The notes: generated by a model from the letters alone, not told the origin. Shown: positions 47,501 through 62,460, counted from the first letter of the stretch. The stretch is DNA of 64,000 nt from Pisaster brevispinus (GCA_023634235.1 JAMKCF010000126.1:124001-188000), one strand, 5' to 3'. Made by a program: numbers and translations.

Positions 47501-50099
47501 TTTGTAGCGTCCCCGCTTGCTGGTCTTTTCCGGTGTGAAGCCTTCCCGCAGCGGCCGTAAAAGTCTACTTTTCGGATGCAGGGATACCTAAGGCAGAGTC
47601 AGGTAAAAAGAACATCTCTCTAGCCTCCCTAGATCGGGAGTTATTCCCAACCTCACCTCGAAATTATTTCGGGCCATTACCCCGGCCGTCAAGACCTTGC
47701 TTCGCAGCCGGCCCCTGGGTTTTTTCAATTTCTGTTAGGGGTAGGGCTGACATCCAGGCCGCTCGCCTCGCCTACAGAATCGTCAGCAACCTTAAACTCA
47801 CGGGAGAGGGAGCCCTTGAGACGGGTTTTCCAGTGGTACTAAACTTGTGCAGATCCGATATCGCCTTGAGGGTGATTTGACCATCCTTATTTTGTTTTTG
47901 TCTCTTTGACAGCAAAAACGAGTTGAAGATGTTTTGCGTGGCGTTTGTAGCGTCCCCGCTTGCTGTTCTTTTCCGGTGTGAAGCCTGCCCGCAGCGGCAG
48001 TAAAAGTCTACTTTTCGGATGCAAGGATACCTAAGGCAGAGTCAGGTAAAAAGAACATCTCTCTAGCCTCCCTAGATCGGGAGTTATTCCCAACCTCACC
48101 TCGAAATTATTTCTTGCTTCGCAGCCGGACCCTGGTTTTTTTTTTTCAATTTCTGTTAGGGGGGGGGGGTGTAGGGCTGACATCCAGGCCGCTCGCCTCG
48201 CCTACAGAATCGTCAGCAACCTTAAACTCACGGGAGAGGGAGCCCTTGAGACGGGCTTTCCAGTGGTACTAAACTTGTGCAGATCCGATATCGCCTTGAG
48301 GGTGATTTGACCATCCTTATTTTGTTTTTGTCCCTTGACAGCAAAAACGAGTTGAAGATGTTTTGCGGGGCGTTTGTAGCGTCCCCGCTTGCTGGTCTTT
48401 TCCGGTGTGAAGCCTTCCCGCAGCGGCCGTAAAAGTCTACTTTTCGGATGCAGGGATACCTAAGGCAGAGTCAGGTCAAAAGATCTTCTCTCTAGCCTCC
48501 CTAGATCGGGAGTTATTCCCAACCTCACCTCGAAATTATTTCGGGCCATTACCCCGGCCGTCAAGACCTTGCTTCGCAGCCGGCCCCTGGGTTTTTTCAA
48601 TTTCTGTTAGGGGTAGGGCTGACATCCAGGCCGCTCGCCTCGCCTACAGAATCGTCAGCAACCTTAAACTCACGGGAGAGGGAGCCCTTGAGACGGGTTT
48701 TCCAGTGGTACTAAACTTGTGCAGATCCGATATCGCCTTGAGGGTGATTTGACCATCCTTATTTTGTTTTTGTCTCTTTGACAGCAAAAACGAGTTGAAG
48801 ATGTTTTGCGTGGCGTTTGTAGCGTCCCCGCTTGCTGTTCTTTTCCGGTGTGAAGCCTGCCCGCAGCGGCAGTAAAAGTCTACTTTTCGGATGCAAGGAT
48901 ACCTAAGGCAGAGTCAGGTAAAAAGAACATCTCTCTAGCCTCCCTAGATCGGGAGTTATTCCCAACCTCACCTCGAAATTATTTCTTGCTTCGCAGCCGG
49001 ACCCTGGTTTTTTTTTTCAATTTCTGTTAGGGGGGGTGTAGGGCTGACATCCAGGCCGCTCGCCTCGCCTACAGAATCGTCAGCAACCTTAAACTCACGG
49101 GAGAGGGAGCCCTTGAGACGGGCTTTCCAGTGGTACTAAACTTGTGCAGATCCGATATCGCCTTGAGGGTGATTTGACCATCCTTATTTTGTTTTTGTCT
49201 CTTTGACAGCAAAAACGAGTTGAAGATGTTTTGCGGGGCGTTTGTAGCGTCCCCGCTTGCTGGTCTTTTCCGGTGTGAAGCCTTCCCGCAGCGGCCGTAA
49301 AAGTCTACTTTTCGGATGCAGGGATACCTAAGGCAGAGTCAGGTCAAAAGATCTTCTCTCTAGCCTCCCTAGATCGGGAGTTATTCCCAACCTCACCTCG
49401 AAATTATTTCGGGCCATTACCCCGGCCGTCAAGACCTTGCTTCGCAGCCGGCCCCTGGGTTTTTTCAATTTCTGTTAGGGGTAGGGCTGACATCCAGGCC
49501 GCTCGCCTCGCCTACAGAATCGTCAGCAACCTTAAACTCACGGGAGAGGGAGCCCTTGAGACGGGCTTTCCAGTGGTACTAAACTTGTGCAGATCCGATA
49601 TCGCCTTGAGGGTGATTTGACCATCCTTATTTTGTTTTTGTCTCTTTGACAGCAAAAACGAGTTGAAGATGTTTTGCGTGGCGTTTGTAGCGTCCCCGCT
49701 TGCTGTTCTTTTCCGGTGTGAAGCCTGCCCGCAGCGGCAGTAAAAGTCTACTTTTCGGATGCAAGGATACCTAAGGCAGAGTCAGGTAAAAAGAACATCT
49801 CTCTAGCCTCCCTAGATCGGGAGTTATTCCCAACCTCACCTCGAAATTATTTCTTGCTTCGCAGCCGGACCCTGTTTTTTTTTCAATTTCTGTTAGGGGG
49901 GGGTGTAGGGCTGACATCCAGGCCGCTCGCCTCGCCTACAGAATCGTCAGCAACCTTAAACTCACGGGAGAGGGAGCCCTTGAGACGGGCTTTCCAGTGG
50001 TACTAAACTTGTGCAGATCCGATATCGCCTTGAGGGTGATTTGACCATCCTTATTTTGTTTTTGTCTCTTTGACAGCAAAAACGAGTTGAAGATGTTTT

Positions 50100-52700
50100 G
50101 CGTGGCGTTTGTAGCGTCCCCGCTTGCTGTTCTTTTCCGGTGTGAAACCTGCCCGCAGCGGCAGTTAAAGTCTACTTTTCGGATGCAAGGATACCTTAGG
50201 CAGAGTCAGGTAAAAAGAACATCTCTCTAGCCTCCCTAGATCGGGAGTAATTCCCAACCTCACCTCGAAATTATTTCTTGCTTCGCAGCCGGACCCTGGT
50301 TTTTTTTTTCAATTTCTGTTAGGGGGGGTGTAGGGCCGACATCCAGGCCGCTCGCCTCGCCTACAGAATCGTCAGCAACCTTAAACTCACGGGAGAGGGA
50401 GCCCTTGAGACGGGCTTTCCAGTGGTACTAAACTTGTGCAGATCCGATATCGCCTTGAGGGTGATTTGACCATCCTTATTTTGTTTTTGTCCCTTGACAG
50501 CAAAAACGAGTTGAAGATGTTTTGCGGGGCGTTTGTAGCGTCCCCGCTTGCTGGTCTTTTCCGGTGTGAAGCCTTCCCGCAGCGGCCGTAAAAGTCTACT
50601 TTTCGGATGCAAGGATACCTAAGGCAGAGTCAGGTCAAAAGATCTTCTCTCTAGCCTCCCTAGATCGGGAGTTATTCCCAACCTCACCTCGAAATTATTT
50701 CGGGCCATTACCCCGGCCGTCAAGACCTTGCTTCGCAGCCGGCCCCTGGGTTTTTTCAATTTCTGTTAGGGGAAGGGCTGACATCCAGGCCGCTCGCCTC
50801 TCCTACAGAATCGTCAGCAACCTTAAACTCACGGGAGAGGGAGCCCTTGAGACGGGTTTTCCAGTGGTACTAAACTTGTGCAGATCCGATATCGCCTTGA
50901 GGGTGATTTGACCATCCTTATTTTGTTTTTGTCTCTTTGACAGCAAAAACGAGTTGAAGATGTTTTGCGTGGCGTTTGTAGCGTCCCCGCTTGCTGTTCT
51001 TTTCCGGTGTGAAGCCTGCCCGCAGCGGCAGTAAAAGTCTACTTTTCGGATGCAAGGATACCTAAGGCAGAGTCAGGTAAAAAGAACATCTCTCTAGCCT
51101 CCCTAGATCGGGAGTTATTCCCAACCTCACCTCGAAATTATTTCTTGCTTCGCAGCCGGACCCTGGTTTTTTTTTTTCAATTTCTGTTAGGGGGGGGGGT
51201 GTAGGGCTGACATCCAGGCCGCTCGCCTCGCCTACAGAATCGTCAGCAACCTTAAACTCACGGGAGAGGGAGCCCTTGAGACGGGCTTTCCAGTGGTACT
51301 AAACTTGTGCAGATCCGATATCGCCTTGAGGGTGATTTGACCATCCTTATTTTGTTTTTGTCTCTTTGACAGCAAAAACGAGTTGAAGATGTTTTGCGTG
51401 GCGTTTGTAGCGTCCCCGCTTGCTGTTCTTTTCCGGTGTGAAACCTGCCCGCAGCGGCAGTTAAAGTCTACTTTTCGGATGCAAGGATACCTTAGGCAGA
51501 GTCAGGTAAAAAGAACATCTCTCTAGCCTCCCTAGATCGGGAGTAATTCCCAACCTCACCTCGAAATTATTTCTTGCTTCGCAGCCGGACCCTGGTTTTT
51601 TTTTTCAATTTCTGTTAGGGGGGGTGTAGGGCCGACATCCAGGCCGCTCGCCTCGCCTACAGAATCGTCAGCAACCTTAAACTCACGGGAGAGGGAGCCC
51701 TTGAGACGGGCTTTCCAGTGGTACTAAACTTGTGCAGATCCGATATCGCCTTGAGGGTGATTTGACCATCCTTATTTTGTTTTTGTCCCTTGACAGCAAA
51801 AACGAGTTGAAGATGTTTTGCGGGGCGTTTGTAGCGTCCCCGCTTGCTGGTCTTTTCCGGTGTGAAGCCTTCCCGCAGCGGCCGTAAAAGTCTACTTTTC
51901 GGATGCAAGGATACCTAAGGCAGAGTCAGGTCAAAAGATCTTCTCTCTAGCCTCCCTAGATCGGGAGTTATTCCCAACCTCACCTCGAAATTATTTCGGG
52001 CCATTACCCCGGCCGTCAAGACCTTGCTTCGCAGCCGGCCCCTGGGTTTTTTCAATTTCTGTTAGGGGAAGGGCTGACATCCAGGCCGCTCGCCTCGCCT
52101 ACAGAATCGTCAGCAACCTTAAACTCACGGGAGAGGGAGCCCTTGAGACGGGTTTTCCAGTGGTACTAAACTTGTGCAGATCCGATATCGCCTTGAGGGT
52201 GATTTGACCATCCTTATTTTGTTTTTGTCTCTTTGACAGCAAAAACGAGTTGAAGATGTTTTGCGTGGCGTTTGTAGCGTCCCCGCTTGCTGTTCTTTTC
52301 CGGTGTGAAGCCTGCCCGCAGCGGCAGTAAAAGTCTACTTTTCGGATGCAAGGATACCTAAGGCAGAGTCAGGTAAAAAGAACATCTCTCTAGCCTCCCT
52401 AGATCGGGAGTTATTCCCAACCTCACCTCGAAATTATTTCTTGCTTCGCAGCCGGACCCTGGTTTTTTTTTTCAATTTCTGTTAGGGGGGGGGGGGTGTA
52501 GGGCTGACATCCAGGCCGCTCGCCTCGCCTACAGAATCGTCAGCAACCTTAAACTCACGGGAGAGGGAGCCCTTGAGACGGGCTTTCCAGTGGTACTAAA
52601 CTTGTGCAGATCCGATATCGCCTTGAGGGTGATTTGACCATCCTTATTTTGTTTTTGTCCCTTGACAGCAAAAACGAGTTGAAGATGTTTTGCGGGGCGT
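50100..52700 (+). repeat. Recent three-monomer duplication within the array
   Basis: A private set of variants (TGTGAAACCTGCCC, GGCAGTTAAAG, ATACCTTAGGC, GGGAGTAATTCC) appears at 50141-50250 and again at 51437-51547, exactly 1,296 bp apart, and nowhere else that I saw. The sequence between is nearly identical in both copies; one difference is CTCGCCTCTCC (50800) against CTCGCCTCGCC. Confidence 0.8.
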
Positions 52701-55700
52701 TTGTAGCGTCCCCGCTTGCTGGTCTTTTCCGGTGTGAAGCCTTCCCGCAGCGGCCGTAAAAGTCTACTTTTCGGATGCAGGGATACCTAAGGCAGAGTCA
52801 GGTCAAAAGATCTTCTCTCTAGCCTCCCTAGATCGGGAGTTATTCCCAACCTCACCTCGAAATTATTTCGGGCCATTACCCCGGCCGTCAAGACCTTGCT
52901 TCGCAGCCGGCCCCTGGGTTTTTTCAATTTCTGTTAGGGGTAGGGCTGACATCCAGGCCGCTCGCCTCGCCTACAGAATCGTCAGCAACCTTAAACTCAC
53001 GGGAGAGGGAGCCCTTGAGACGGGTTTTCCAGTGGTACTAAACTTGTGCAGATCCGATATCGCCTTGAGGGTGATTTGACCATCCTTATTTTGTTTTTGT
53101 CTCTTTGACAGCAAAAACGAGTTGAAGATGTTTTGCGTGGCGTTTGTAGCGTCCCCGCTTGCTGTTCTTTTCCGGTGTGAAGCCTGCCCGCAGCGGCAGT
53201 AAAAGTCTACTTTTCGGATGCAAGGATACCTAAGGCAGAGTCAGGTAAAAAGAACATCTCTCTAGCCTCCCTAGATCGGGAGTTATTCCCAACCTCACCT
53301 CGAAATTATTTCTTGCTTCGCAGCCGGACCCTGGTTTTTTTTTTCAATTTCTGTTAGGGGGGGTGTAGGGCTGACATCCAGGCCGCTCGCCTCGCCTACA
53401 GAATCGTCAGCAACCTTAAACTCACGGGAGAGGGAGCCCTTGAGACGGGCTTTCCAGTGGTACTAAACTTGTGCAGATCCGATATCGCCTTGAGGGTGAT
53501 TTGACCATCCTTATTTTGTTTTTGTCCCTTGACAGCAAAAACGAGTTGAAGATGTTTTGCGGGGCGTTTGTAGCGTCCCCGCTTGCTGGTCTTTTCCGGT
53601 GTGAAGCCTTCCCGCAGCGGCCGTAAAAGTCTACTTTTCGGATGCAGGGATACCTAAGGCAGAGTCAGGTAAAAAGAACATCTCTCTAGCCTCCCTAGAT
53701 CGGGAGTTATTCCCAACCTCACCTCGAAATTATTTCGGGCCATTACCCCGGCCGTCAAGACCTTGCTTCGCAGCCGGCCCCTGGGTTTTTTCAATTTCTG
53801 TTAGGGGTAGGGCTGACATCCAGGCCGCTCGCCTCGCCTACAGAATCGTCAGCAACCTTAAACTCACGGGAGAGGGAGCCCTTGAGACGGGTTTTCCAGT
53901 GGTACTAAACTTGTGCAGATCCGATATCGCCTTGAGGGTGATTTGACCATCCTTATTTTGTTTTTGTCTCTTTGACAGCAAAAACGAGTTGAAGATGTTT
54001 TGCGTGGCGTTTGTAGCGTCCCCGCTTGCTGTTCTTTTCCGGTGTGAAGCCTGCCCGCAGCGGCAGTAAAAGTCTACTTTTCGGATGCAAGGATACCTAA
54101 GGCAGAGTCAGGTAAAAAGAACATCTCTCTAGCCTCCCTAGATCGGGAGTTATTCCCAACCTCACCTCGAAATTATTTCTTGCTTCGCAGCCGGACCCTG
54201 GTTTTTTTTTTTCAATTTCTGTTAGGGGGGGGGGGTGTAGGGCTGACATCCAGGCCGCTCGCCTCGCCTACAGAATCGTCAGCAACCTTTTACTCACGGG
54301 AGAGGGAGCCCTTGAGACGGGCTTTCCAGTGGTACTAAACTTGTGCAGATCCGATATCGCCTTGAGGGTGATTTGACCATCCTTATTTTGTTTTTGTCCC
54401 TTGACAGCAAAAACGAGTTGAAGATGTTTTGCGGGGCGTTTGTAGCGTCCCCGCTTGCTGGTCTTTTCCGGTGTGAAGCCTTCCCGCAGCGGCCGTAAAA
54501 GTCTACTTTTCGGATGCAGGGATACCTAAGGCAGAGTCAGGTCAAAAGAACATCTCTCTAGCCTCCCTAGATCGGGAGTTATTCCCAACCTCACCTCGAA
54601 ATTATTTCGGGCCATTACCCCGGCCGTCAAGACCTTGCTTCGCAGCCGGCCCCTGGGTTTTTTCAATTTCTGTTAGGGGTAGGGCTGACATCCAGGCCGC
54701 TCGCCTCGCCTACAGAATCGTCAGCAACCTTAAACTCACGGGAGAGGGAGCCCTTGAGACGGGTTTTCCAGTGGTACTAAACTTGTGCAGATCCGATATC
54801 GCCTTGAGGGTGATTTGACCATCCTTATTTTGTTTTTGTCTCTTTGACAGCAAAAACGAGTTGAAGATGTTTTGCGTGGCGTTTGTAGCGTCCCCGCTTG
54901 CTGTTCTTTTCCGGTGTTGAAGCCTGCCCGCAGCGGCAGTAAAAGTCTACTTTTCGGATGCAAGGATACCTAAGGCAGAGTCAGGTAAAAAGAACATCTC
55001 TCTAGCCTCCCTAGATCGGGAGTTATTCCCAACCTCACCTCGAAATTATTTCTTGCTTCGCAGCCGGACCCTGGTTTTTTTTTTCAATTTCTGTTAGGGG
55101 GGGTGTAGGGCTGACATCCAGGCCGCTCGCCTCGCCTACAGAATCGTCAGCAACCTTAAACTCACGGGAGAGGGAGCCCTTGAGACGGGCTTTCCAGTGG
55201 TACTAAACTTGTGCAGATCCGATATCGCCTTGAGGGTGATTTGACCATCCTTATTTTGTTTTTGTCCCTTGACAGCAAAAACGAGTTGAAGATGTTTTGC
55301 GGGGCGTTTGTAGCGTCCCCGCTTGCTGGTCTTTTCCGGTGTGAAGCCTTCCCGCAGCGGCCGTAAAAGTCTACTTTTCGGATGCAGGGATACCTAAGGC
55401 AGAGTCAGGTCAAAAGATCTTCTCTCTAGCCTCCCTAGATCGGGAGTTATTCCCAACCTCACCTCGAAATTATTTCGGGCCATTACCCCGGCCGTCAAGA
55501 CCTTGCTTCGCAGCCGGCCCCTGGGTTTTTTCAATTTCTGTTAGGGATAGGGCTGACATCCAGGCCGCTCGCCTCGCCTACAGAATCGTCAGCAACCTTA
55601 AACTCACGGGAGAGGGAGCCCTTGAGACGGGCTTTCAGTGGTACTAAACTTGTGCAGATCCGATATCGCCTTGAGGGTGATTTGACCATCCTTATTTTGT

Positions 55701-58700
55701 TTTTGTCTCTTTGACAGCAAAAACGAGTTGAAGATGTTTTGCGTGGCGTTTGTAGCGTCCCCGCTTGCTGTTCTTTTCCGGTGTGAAGCCTGCCCGCAGC
55801 GGCAGTAAAAGTCTACTTTTCGGATGCAAGGATACCTAAGGCAGAGTCAGGTAAAAAGAACATCTCTCTAGCCTCCCTAGATCGGGAGTTATTCCCAACC
55901 TCACCTCGAAATTATTTCTTGCTTCGCAGCCTGACCTTGGTTTTTTTTTTTCAATTTCTGTTAGGGGGGGTGTAGGGCTGACATCCAGGCCGCTCGCCTC
56001 GCCTACAGAATCGTCAGCAACCTTAAACTCACGGGAGAGGGAGCCCTTGAGACGGGCTTTCCAGTGGTACTAAACTTGTGCAGATCCGATATCGCCTTGA
56101 GGGTGATTTGACCATCCTTATTTTGTTTTTGTCCCTTGACAGCAAAAACGAGTTGAAGATGTTTTGCGGGGCGTTTGTAGCGTTCCCGCTTGCTGGTCTT
56201 TTCCGGTGTGAAGCCTTCCCGCAGCGGCCGTAAAAGTCTACTTTTCGGATGCAGGGATACCTAAGGCAGAGTCAGGTCAAAAGATCTTCTCTCTAGCTTC
56301 CCTAGATCGGGAGTTATTCCCAACCTCACCTCGAAATTATTTCGGGCCATTACCCCGGCCGGCAAGACCTTGCTTCGCAGCCGGCCCCTGGGTTTTTTCA
56401 ATTTCTGTTAGGGGTAGGGCTAACATCCAGGCCGCTCGCCTCGCCTACAGAATCGTCAGCAACCTTAAACTCACGGGAGAGGGAGACCTTGAGACGGGCT
56501 TTCCAGTGGTACTAAACTTGTGCAGATCCGATATCGCCTTGAGGGTGATTTGACCATCCTTATTTTGTTTTTGTCTCTTTGACAGCAAAAACGAGTTGAA
56601 GATGTTTTGCGTGGCGTTTGTAGCGTCCCCGCTTGCTGTTCTTTTCCGGTGTGAAGCCTGCCCGAAGCGGCAGTAAAAGTCTACTTTTCGGATGCAAGGA
56701 TACCTAAGGCAGAGTCAGGTAAAAAGAACATCTCTCTAGCCTCCCTAGATCGGGAGTTATTCCCAACCTCACCTCGAAATTATTTCTTGCTTCGCAGCCG
56801 GACCCTGTTTTTTTTTTTCAATTTCTGTTAGGGGGGTGTAGGGCCGACATCCAGGCCGCTCGCCTCGCCTACAGAATCGTCAGCAACCTTAAACTCACGG
56901 GAGAGGGAGCCCTTGAGACGGGCTTTCCAGTGGTACTAAACTTGTGCAGATCCGATATCGCCTTGAGGGTGATTTGACCATCCTTATTTTGTTTTTGTCC
57001 CTTGACAGCAAAAACGAGTTGAAGATGTTTTGCGGGGCGTTTGTAGCGTCCCCGCTTGCTGGTCTTTTCCGGTGTGAAGCCTTCCCGCAGCGGCCGTAAA
57101 AGTCTACTTTTCGGATGCAGGGATACCTAAGGCAGAGTCAGGTCAAAAGATCTTCTCTCTAGCCTCCCTAGATCGGGAGTTATTCCCAACCTCACCTCGA
57201 AATTATTTCGGGCCATTACCCCGGCCGTCAAGACCTTGCTTCGCAGCCGGCCCCTGGGTTTTTTCAATTTCTGTTAGGGGTAGGGCTGACATCCAGGCCG
57301 CTCGCCTCGCCTACAGAATCGTCAGCAACCTTAAACTCACGGGAGAGGGAGCCCTTGAGACGGGCTTTCCAGTGGTACTAAACTTGTGCAGATCCGATAT
57401 CGCCTTGAGGGTGATTTGACCATCCTTATTTTGTTTTTGTCCCTTGACAGCAAAAACGAGTTAAAGATGTTTTGCGGGGCGTTTGTAGCGTTCCCGCTTG
57501 CTGGTCTTTTCCGGTGTGAAGCCTGCCCGCAGCGGCCGTAAAAGTCTACTTTTCAGATGCAGGGATACCTAAGGCAGAGTCAGGTCAAAAGATCTTCTCT
57601 CTAGCCTCCCTAGATCGGGAGTTATTCCCAACCTCACCTCGAAATTATTTCGGGCCATTACCCCGGCCGTCAAGACCTTGCTTCGCAGCCGGCCCCTGGG
57701 TTTTTTCAATTTCTGTTAGGGGTAGGGCTGACATCCAGGCCGCTCGCCTCGCCTACAGAATCGTCAGCAACCTTAAACTCACGGGAGAGGGAGCCCTTGA
57801 GACGGGCTTTCCAGTGGTACTAAACTTGTGCAGATCCGATATCGCCTTGAGGGTGATTTGACCATCCTTATTTTGTTTTTGTCTCTTTGACAGCAAAAAC
57901 GAGTTGAAGATGTTTTGCGTGGCGTTTGTAGCGTCCCCGCTTGCTGTTCTTTTCCGGTGTGAAGCCTGCCCGCAGCGGCAGTAAAAGTCTACTTTTCGGA
58001 TGCAAGGATACCTAAGGCAGAGTCAGGTAAAAAGAACATCTCTCTAGCCTCCCTAGATCGGGAGTTATTCCCAACCTCACCTCGAAATTATTTCTTGCTT
58101 CGCAGCCGGCCCCTGGGTTTTTTCAATTTCTGTTAGGGGTAGGGCTAACATCCAGGCCGCTCGCCTCGCCTACAGAATCGTCAGCAACCTTAAACTCACG
58201 GGAGAGGGAGCCCTTGAGACGGGCTTTCCAGTGGTACTAAACTTGTGCAGATCCGATATCGCCTTGAGGGTGATTTGACCATCCTTATTTTGTTTTTGTC
58301 TCTTTGACAGCAAAAACGAGTTGAAGATGTTTTGCGTGGCGTTTGTAGCGTCCCCGCTTGCTGTTCTTTTCCGGTGTGAAGCCTGCCCGCAGCGGCAGTA
58401 AAAGTCTACTTTTCGGATGCAAGGATACCTAAGGCAGAGTCAGGTAAAAAGAACATCTCTCTAGCCTCCCTAGATCGGGAGTTATTCCCAACCTCACCTC
58501 GAAATTATTTCTTGCTTCGCAGCCGGACCCTGTTTTTTTTTTTCAATTTCTGTTAGGGGGGGTGTAGGGCCGACATCCAGGCCGCTCGCCTCGCCTACAG
58601 AATCGTCAGCAACCTTAAACTCACGGGAGAGGGAGCCCTTGAGACGGGCTTTCCAGTGGTACTAAACTTGTGCAGATCCGATATCGCCTTGAGGGTGATT

Positions 58701-60179
58701 TGACCATCCTTATTTTGTTTTTGTCCCTTGACAGCAAAAACGAGTTGAAGATGTTTTGCGGGGCGTTTGTAGCGTCCCCGCTTGCTGGTCTTTTTCGGTG
58801 TGAAGCCTTCCCGCAGCGGCCGTAAAAGTCTACTTTTCGGATGCAGGGATACCTAAGGCAGAGTCAGGTCAAAAGATCTTCTCTCTAGCCTCCCTAGATC
58901 GGGAGTTATTCCCAACCTCACCTCGAAATTATTTCGGGCCATTACCCCGGCCGTCAAGACCTTGCTTCGCAGCCGGCCCCTGGGTTTTTTCAATTTCTGT
59001 TAGGGATAGGGCTGACATCCAGGCCGCTCGCCTCGCCTACAGAATCGTCAGCAACCTTAAACTCACGGGAGAGGGAGCCCTTGAGACGGGCTTTCAGTGG
59101 TACTAAACTTGTGCAGATCCGATATCGCCTTGAGGGTGATTTGACCATCCTTATTTTGTTTTTGTCTCTTTGACAGCAAAAACGAGTTGAAGATGTTTTG
59201 CGTGGCGTTTGTAGCGTCCCCGCTTGCTGTTCTTTTCCGGTGTGAAGCCTGCCCGCAGCGGCAGTAAAAGTCTACTTTTCGGATGCAAGGATACCTAAGG
59301 CAGAGTCAGGTAAAAAGAACATCTCTCTAGCCTCCCTAGATCGGGAGTTATTCCCAACCTCACCTCGAAATTATTTCTTGCTTCGCAGCCGGACCCTGTT
59401 TTTTTTTTTCAATTTCTGTTAGGGGGGGTGTAGGGCTGACATCCAGGCCGCTCGCCTCGCCTACAGAATCGTCAGCAACCTTAAACTCACAGGAGAGGGA
59501 GCCCTTGAGACGGGCTTTCCAGTGGTACTAAACTTGTGCAGATCCGATATAGCCTTGAGGGTGATTTGACCATCCTTATTTTGTTTTTGTCCCTTGACAG
59601 CAAAAACGAGTTGAAGATGTTTTGCGGGGCGTTTGTAGCGTCCCCGCTTGCTGGTCTTTTCCGGTGTGAAGCCTTCCCGCAGCGGCCGTAAAAGTCTACT
59701 TTTCGGATGCAGGGATACCTAAGGCAGAGTCAGGTCAAAAGATCTTCTCTCTAGCCTCCCTAGATCGGGAGTTATTCCCAACCTCACCTCGAAATTATTT
59801 CGGGCCATTACCCCGGCCGGCAAGACCTTGCTTCGCAGCCGGCCCCTGGGTTTTTTCAATTTCTGTTAGGGGTAGGGCTGACATCCAGGCCGCTCGCCTC
59901 GCCTACAGAATCGTCAGCAACCTTAAACTCACGGGAGAGGGAGCCCTTGAGACGGGCTTTCCAGTGGTACTAAACTTGTGCAGATCCGATATCGCCTTGA
60001 GGGTAATTTGACCATCCTTATTTTGTTTTTGTCTCTTTGACAGCAAAAACGAGTTGAAGATGTTTTGCGTGGCGTTTGTAGCGTCCCCGCTTGCAGGTCT
60101 TTTCCGGTGTGAAGCCTGCCCGCAGCGGCAGTAAAAGTCTACTTTTCGGATGCAAAGATACCTAAGGCAGAGTCAGGTA

Positions 60180-62460
60180 AAAAGAACATCTCTCTAGACT
60201 CCCTAGATCGGGAGTTATTCCCAACCTCACCTCGAAATTATTTCTTGCTTCGCAGCCGGACCCTGTTTTTTTTTCAATTTCTGTTAGGGGGATGTAGGGC
60301 TGACATCCAGGCCGCTCGCCTCGCCTACAGAATCGTCAGCAACCTTAAACTCACGGGAAAGGGAGCCCTTGAGACGGGCTTTCCAGTGGTACTAAACTTG
60401 TGCAGATCCGATATCGCCTTGAGGGTGATTTGACCATCCTTATTTTGTTTTTGTCCCTTGACAGCAAAAACGAGTTGAAGATGTTTTGCGGGGCGTTTGT
60501 AGCGTCCCCGCTTGCTGGTCTTTTCCTGTGTGAAGCCTGCCCGCAGCGGCCGTGAAAGTCTACTTTTCGGATGCAGGGATACCTAAGGCAGAGTCAGGTC
60601 AAAAGATCTTCTCTCTAGCCTCCCTAGATCGGGAGTTATTCCCAACCTCACCTCGAAATTATTTCGGGCCATTACCCCGGCCGGCAAGACCTTGCTTCGC
60701 AGCCGGCCCCTGGGTTTTTTCAATTTCTGTTAGGGGTAGGGCTGACATCTAGGACGCTCGCCTCGCCTACAGAATCGTCAGCAACCTTAAACTCACGGAA
60801 GAGGGAGCCCTTGAGACGGGCTTTCCAGTGGTACTAAACTTGTGCAGATCCGATATCGCCTTGAGGGTGATTTGACCATCCTTATTTTGTTTTTGTCTCT
60901 TTGACAGCAAAAACGAGTTGAAGATGTTTTGCGTGGCGTTTGTAGCGTCCCCGCTTGCTGTTCTTTTCCGGTGTGAAGCCTGCCCGCAGCGGCAGTAAAA
61001 GTCTACTTTTCGGATGCAAGGATACCTAAGGCAGAGTCAGGTAAAAAGAACATCTCTCTAGACTCCCTAGATCGGGAGTTATTCCCAACCTCACCTCGAA
61101 ATTATTTCTTGCTTCGCAGCCGGACCCTGTTTTTTTTTCAATTTCTGTTAGGGGGATGTAGGGCTGACATCCAGGCCGCTCGCCTCGCCTACAGAATCGT
61201 CAGCAACCTTAAACTCACGGGAAAGGGAGCCCTTGAGACGGGCTTTCCAGTGGTACTAAACTTGTGCAGATCCGATATCGCCTTGAGGGTGATTTGACCA
61301 TCCTTATTTTGTTTTTGTCCCTTGACAGCAAAAACGAGTTGAAGATGTTTTGCGGGGCGTTTGTAGCGTCCCCGCTTGCTGGTCTTTTCCTGTGTGAAGC
61401 CTGCCCGCAGCGGCCGTGAAAGTCTACTTTTCGGATGCAGGGATACCTAAGGCAGAGTCAGGTCAAAAGATCTTCTCTCTAGCCTCCCTAGATCGGGAGT
61501 TATTCCCAACCTCACCTCGAAATTATTTCGGGCCATTACCCCGGCCGGCAAGACCTTGCTTCGCAGCCGGCCCCTGGGTTTTTTCAATTTCTGTTAGGGG
61601 TAGGGCTGACATCCACGACGCTCGCCTCGCCTACAGAATCGTCAGCAACCTTAAACTCACGGAAGAGGGAGCCCTTGAGACGGGCTTTCCAGTGGTACTA
61701 AACTTGTGCAGATCCGATATCGCCTTGAGGGTGATTTGACCATCCTTATTTTGTTTTTGTCTCTTTGACAGCAAAAACGAGTTGAAGATGTTTTGCGTGG
61801 CGTTTGTAGCGTCCCCGCTTGCTGTTCTTTTCCGGTGTGAAGCCTGCCCGCAGCGGCAGTAAAAGTCTACTTTTCGGATGCAAGGATACCTAAGGCAGAG
61901 TCAGGTAAAAAGAACATCTCTCTAGCCTCCCTAGATCGGGAGTTATTCCCAACCTCACCTCGAAATTATTTCTTGCTTCGCAGCCGGACCCTGTTTTTTT
62001 TTCAATTTCTGTTAGGGGGATAAAGGGCTGACATCCAGGCCGCTCGCCTCGCCTACAGAATCGTCAGCAACCTTAAACTCACGGGAAAGGGAGCCCTTGA
62101 GACGGGCTTTCCAGTGGTACTAAACTTGTGCAGATCCGATATCGCCTTGAGGGTGATTTGACCATCCTTATTTTGTTTTTGTCCCTTGACAGCAAAAACG
62201 AGTTGAAGATGTTTTGCGGGGCGTTTGTAGCGTCCCCGCTTGCTGGTCTTTTCCTGTGTGAAGCCTGCCCGCAGCGGCCGTGAAAGTCTACTTTTCGGAT
62301 GCAGGGATACCTAAGGCAGAGTCAGGTCAAAAGATCTTCTCTCTAGCCTCCCTAGATCGGGAGTTATTCCCAACCTCACCTCGAAATTATTTCGGGCCAT
62401 TACCTAGGCCGGCAAGACCTTGCTTCGCAGCCGGCCCCTGGGTTTTTTTCAATTTCTGTT
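60180..62460 (+). repeat. Recent dimer duplications within the array (864-bp step)
   Basis: CTCTAGACTCCC (60192 and 61056), GGGGGATGTAGGG (about 60288 and 61152) and CGGCCGTGAAAG (60548, 61412, 62276) recur at 864-bp steps, with TTTTCCTGTGTGAAG beside the last in each, and also at 63116. The third copy has begun to diverge (GGGGGATAAAGGG at about 62015). Confidence 0.8.
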
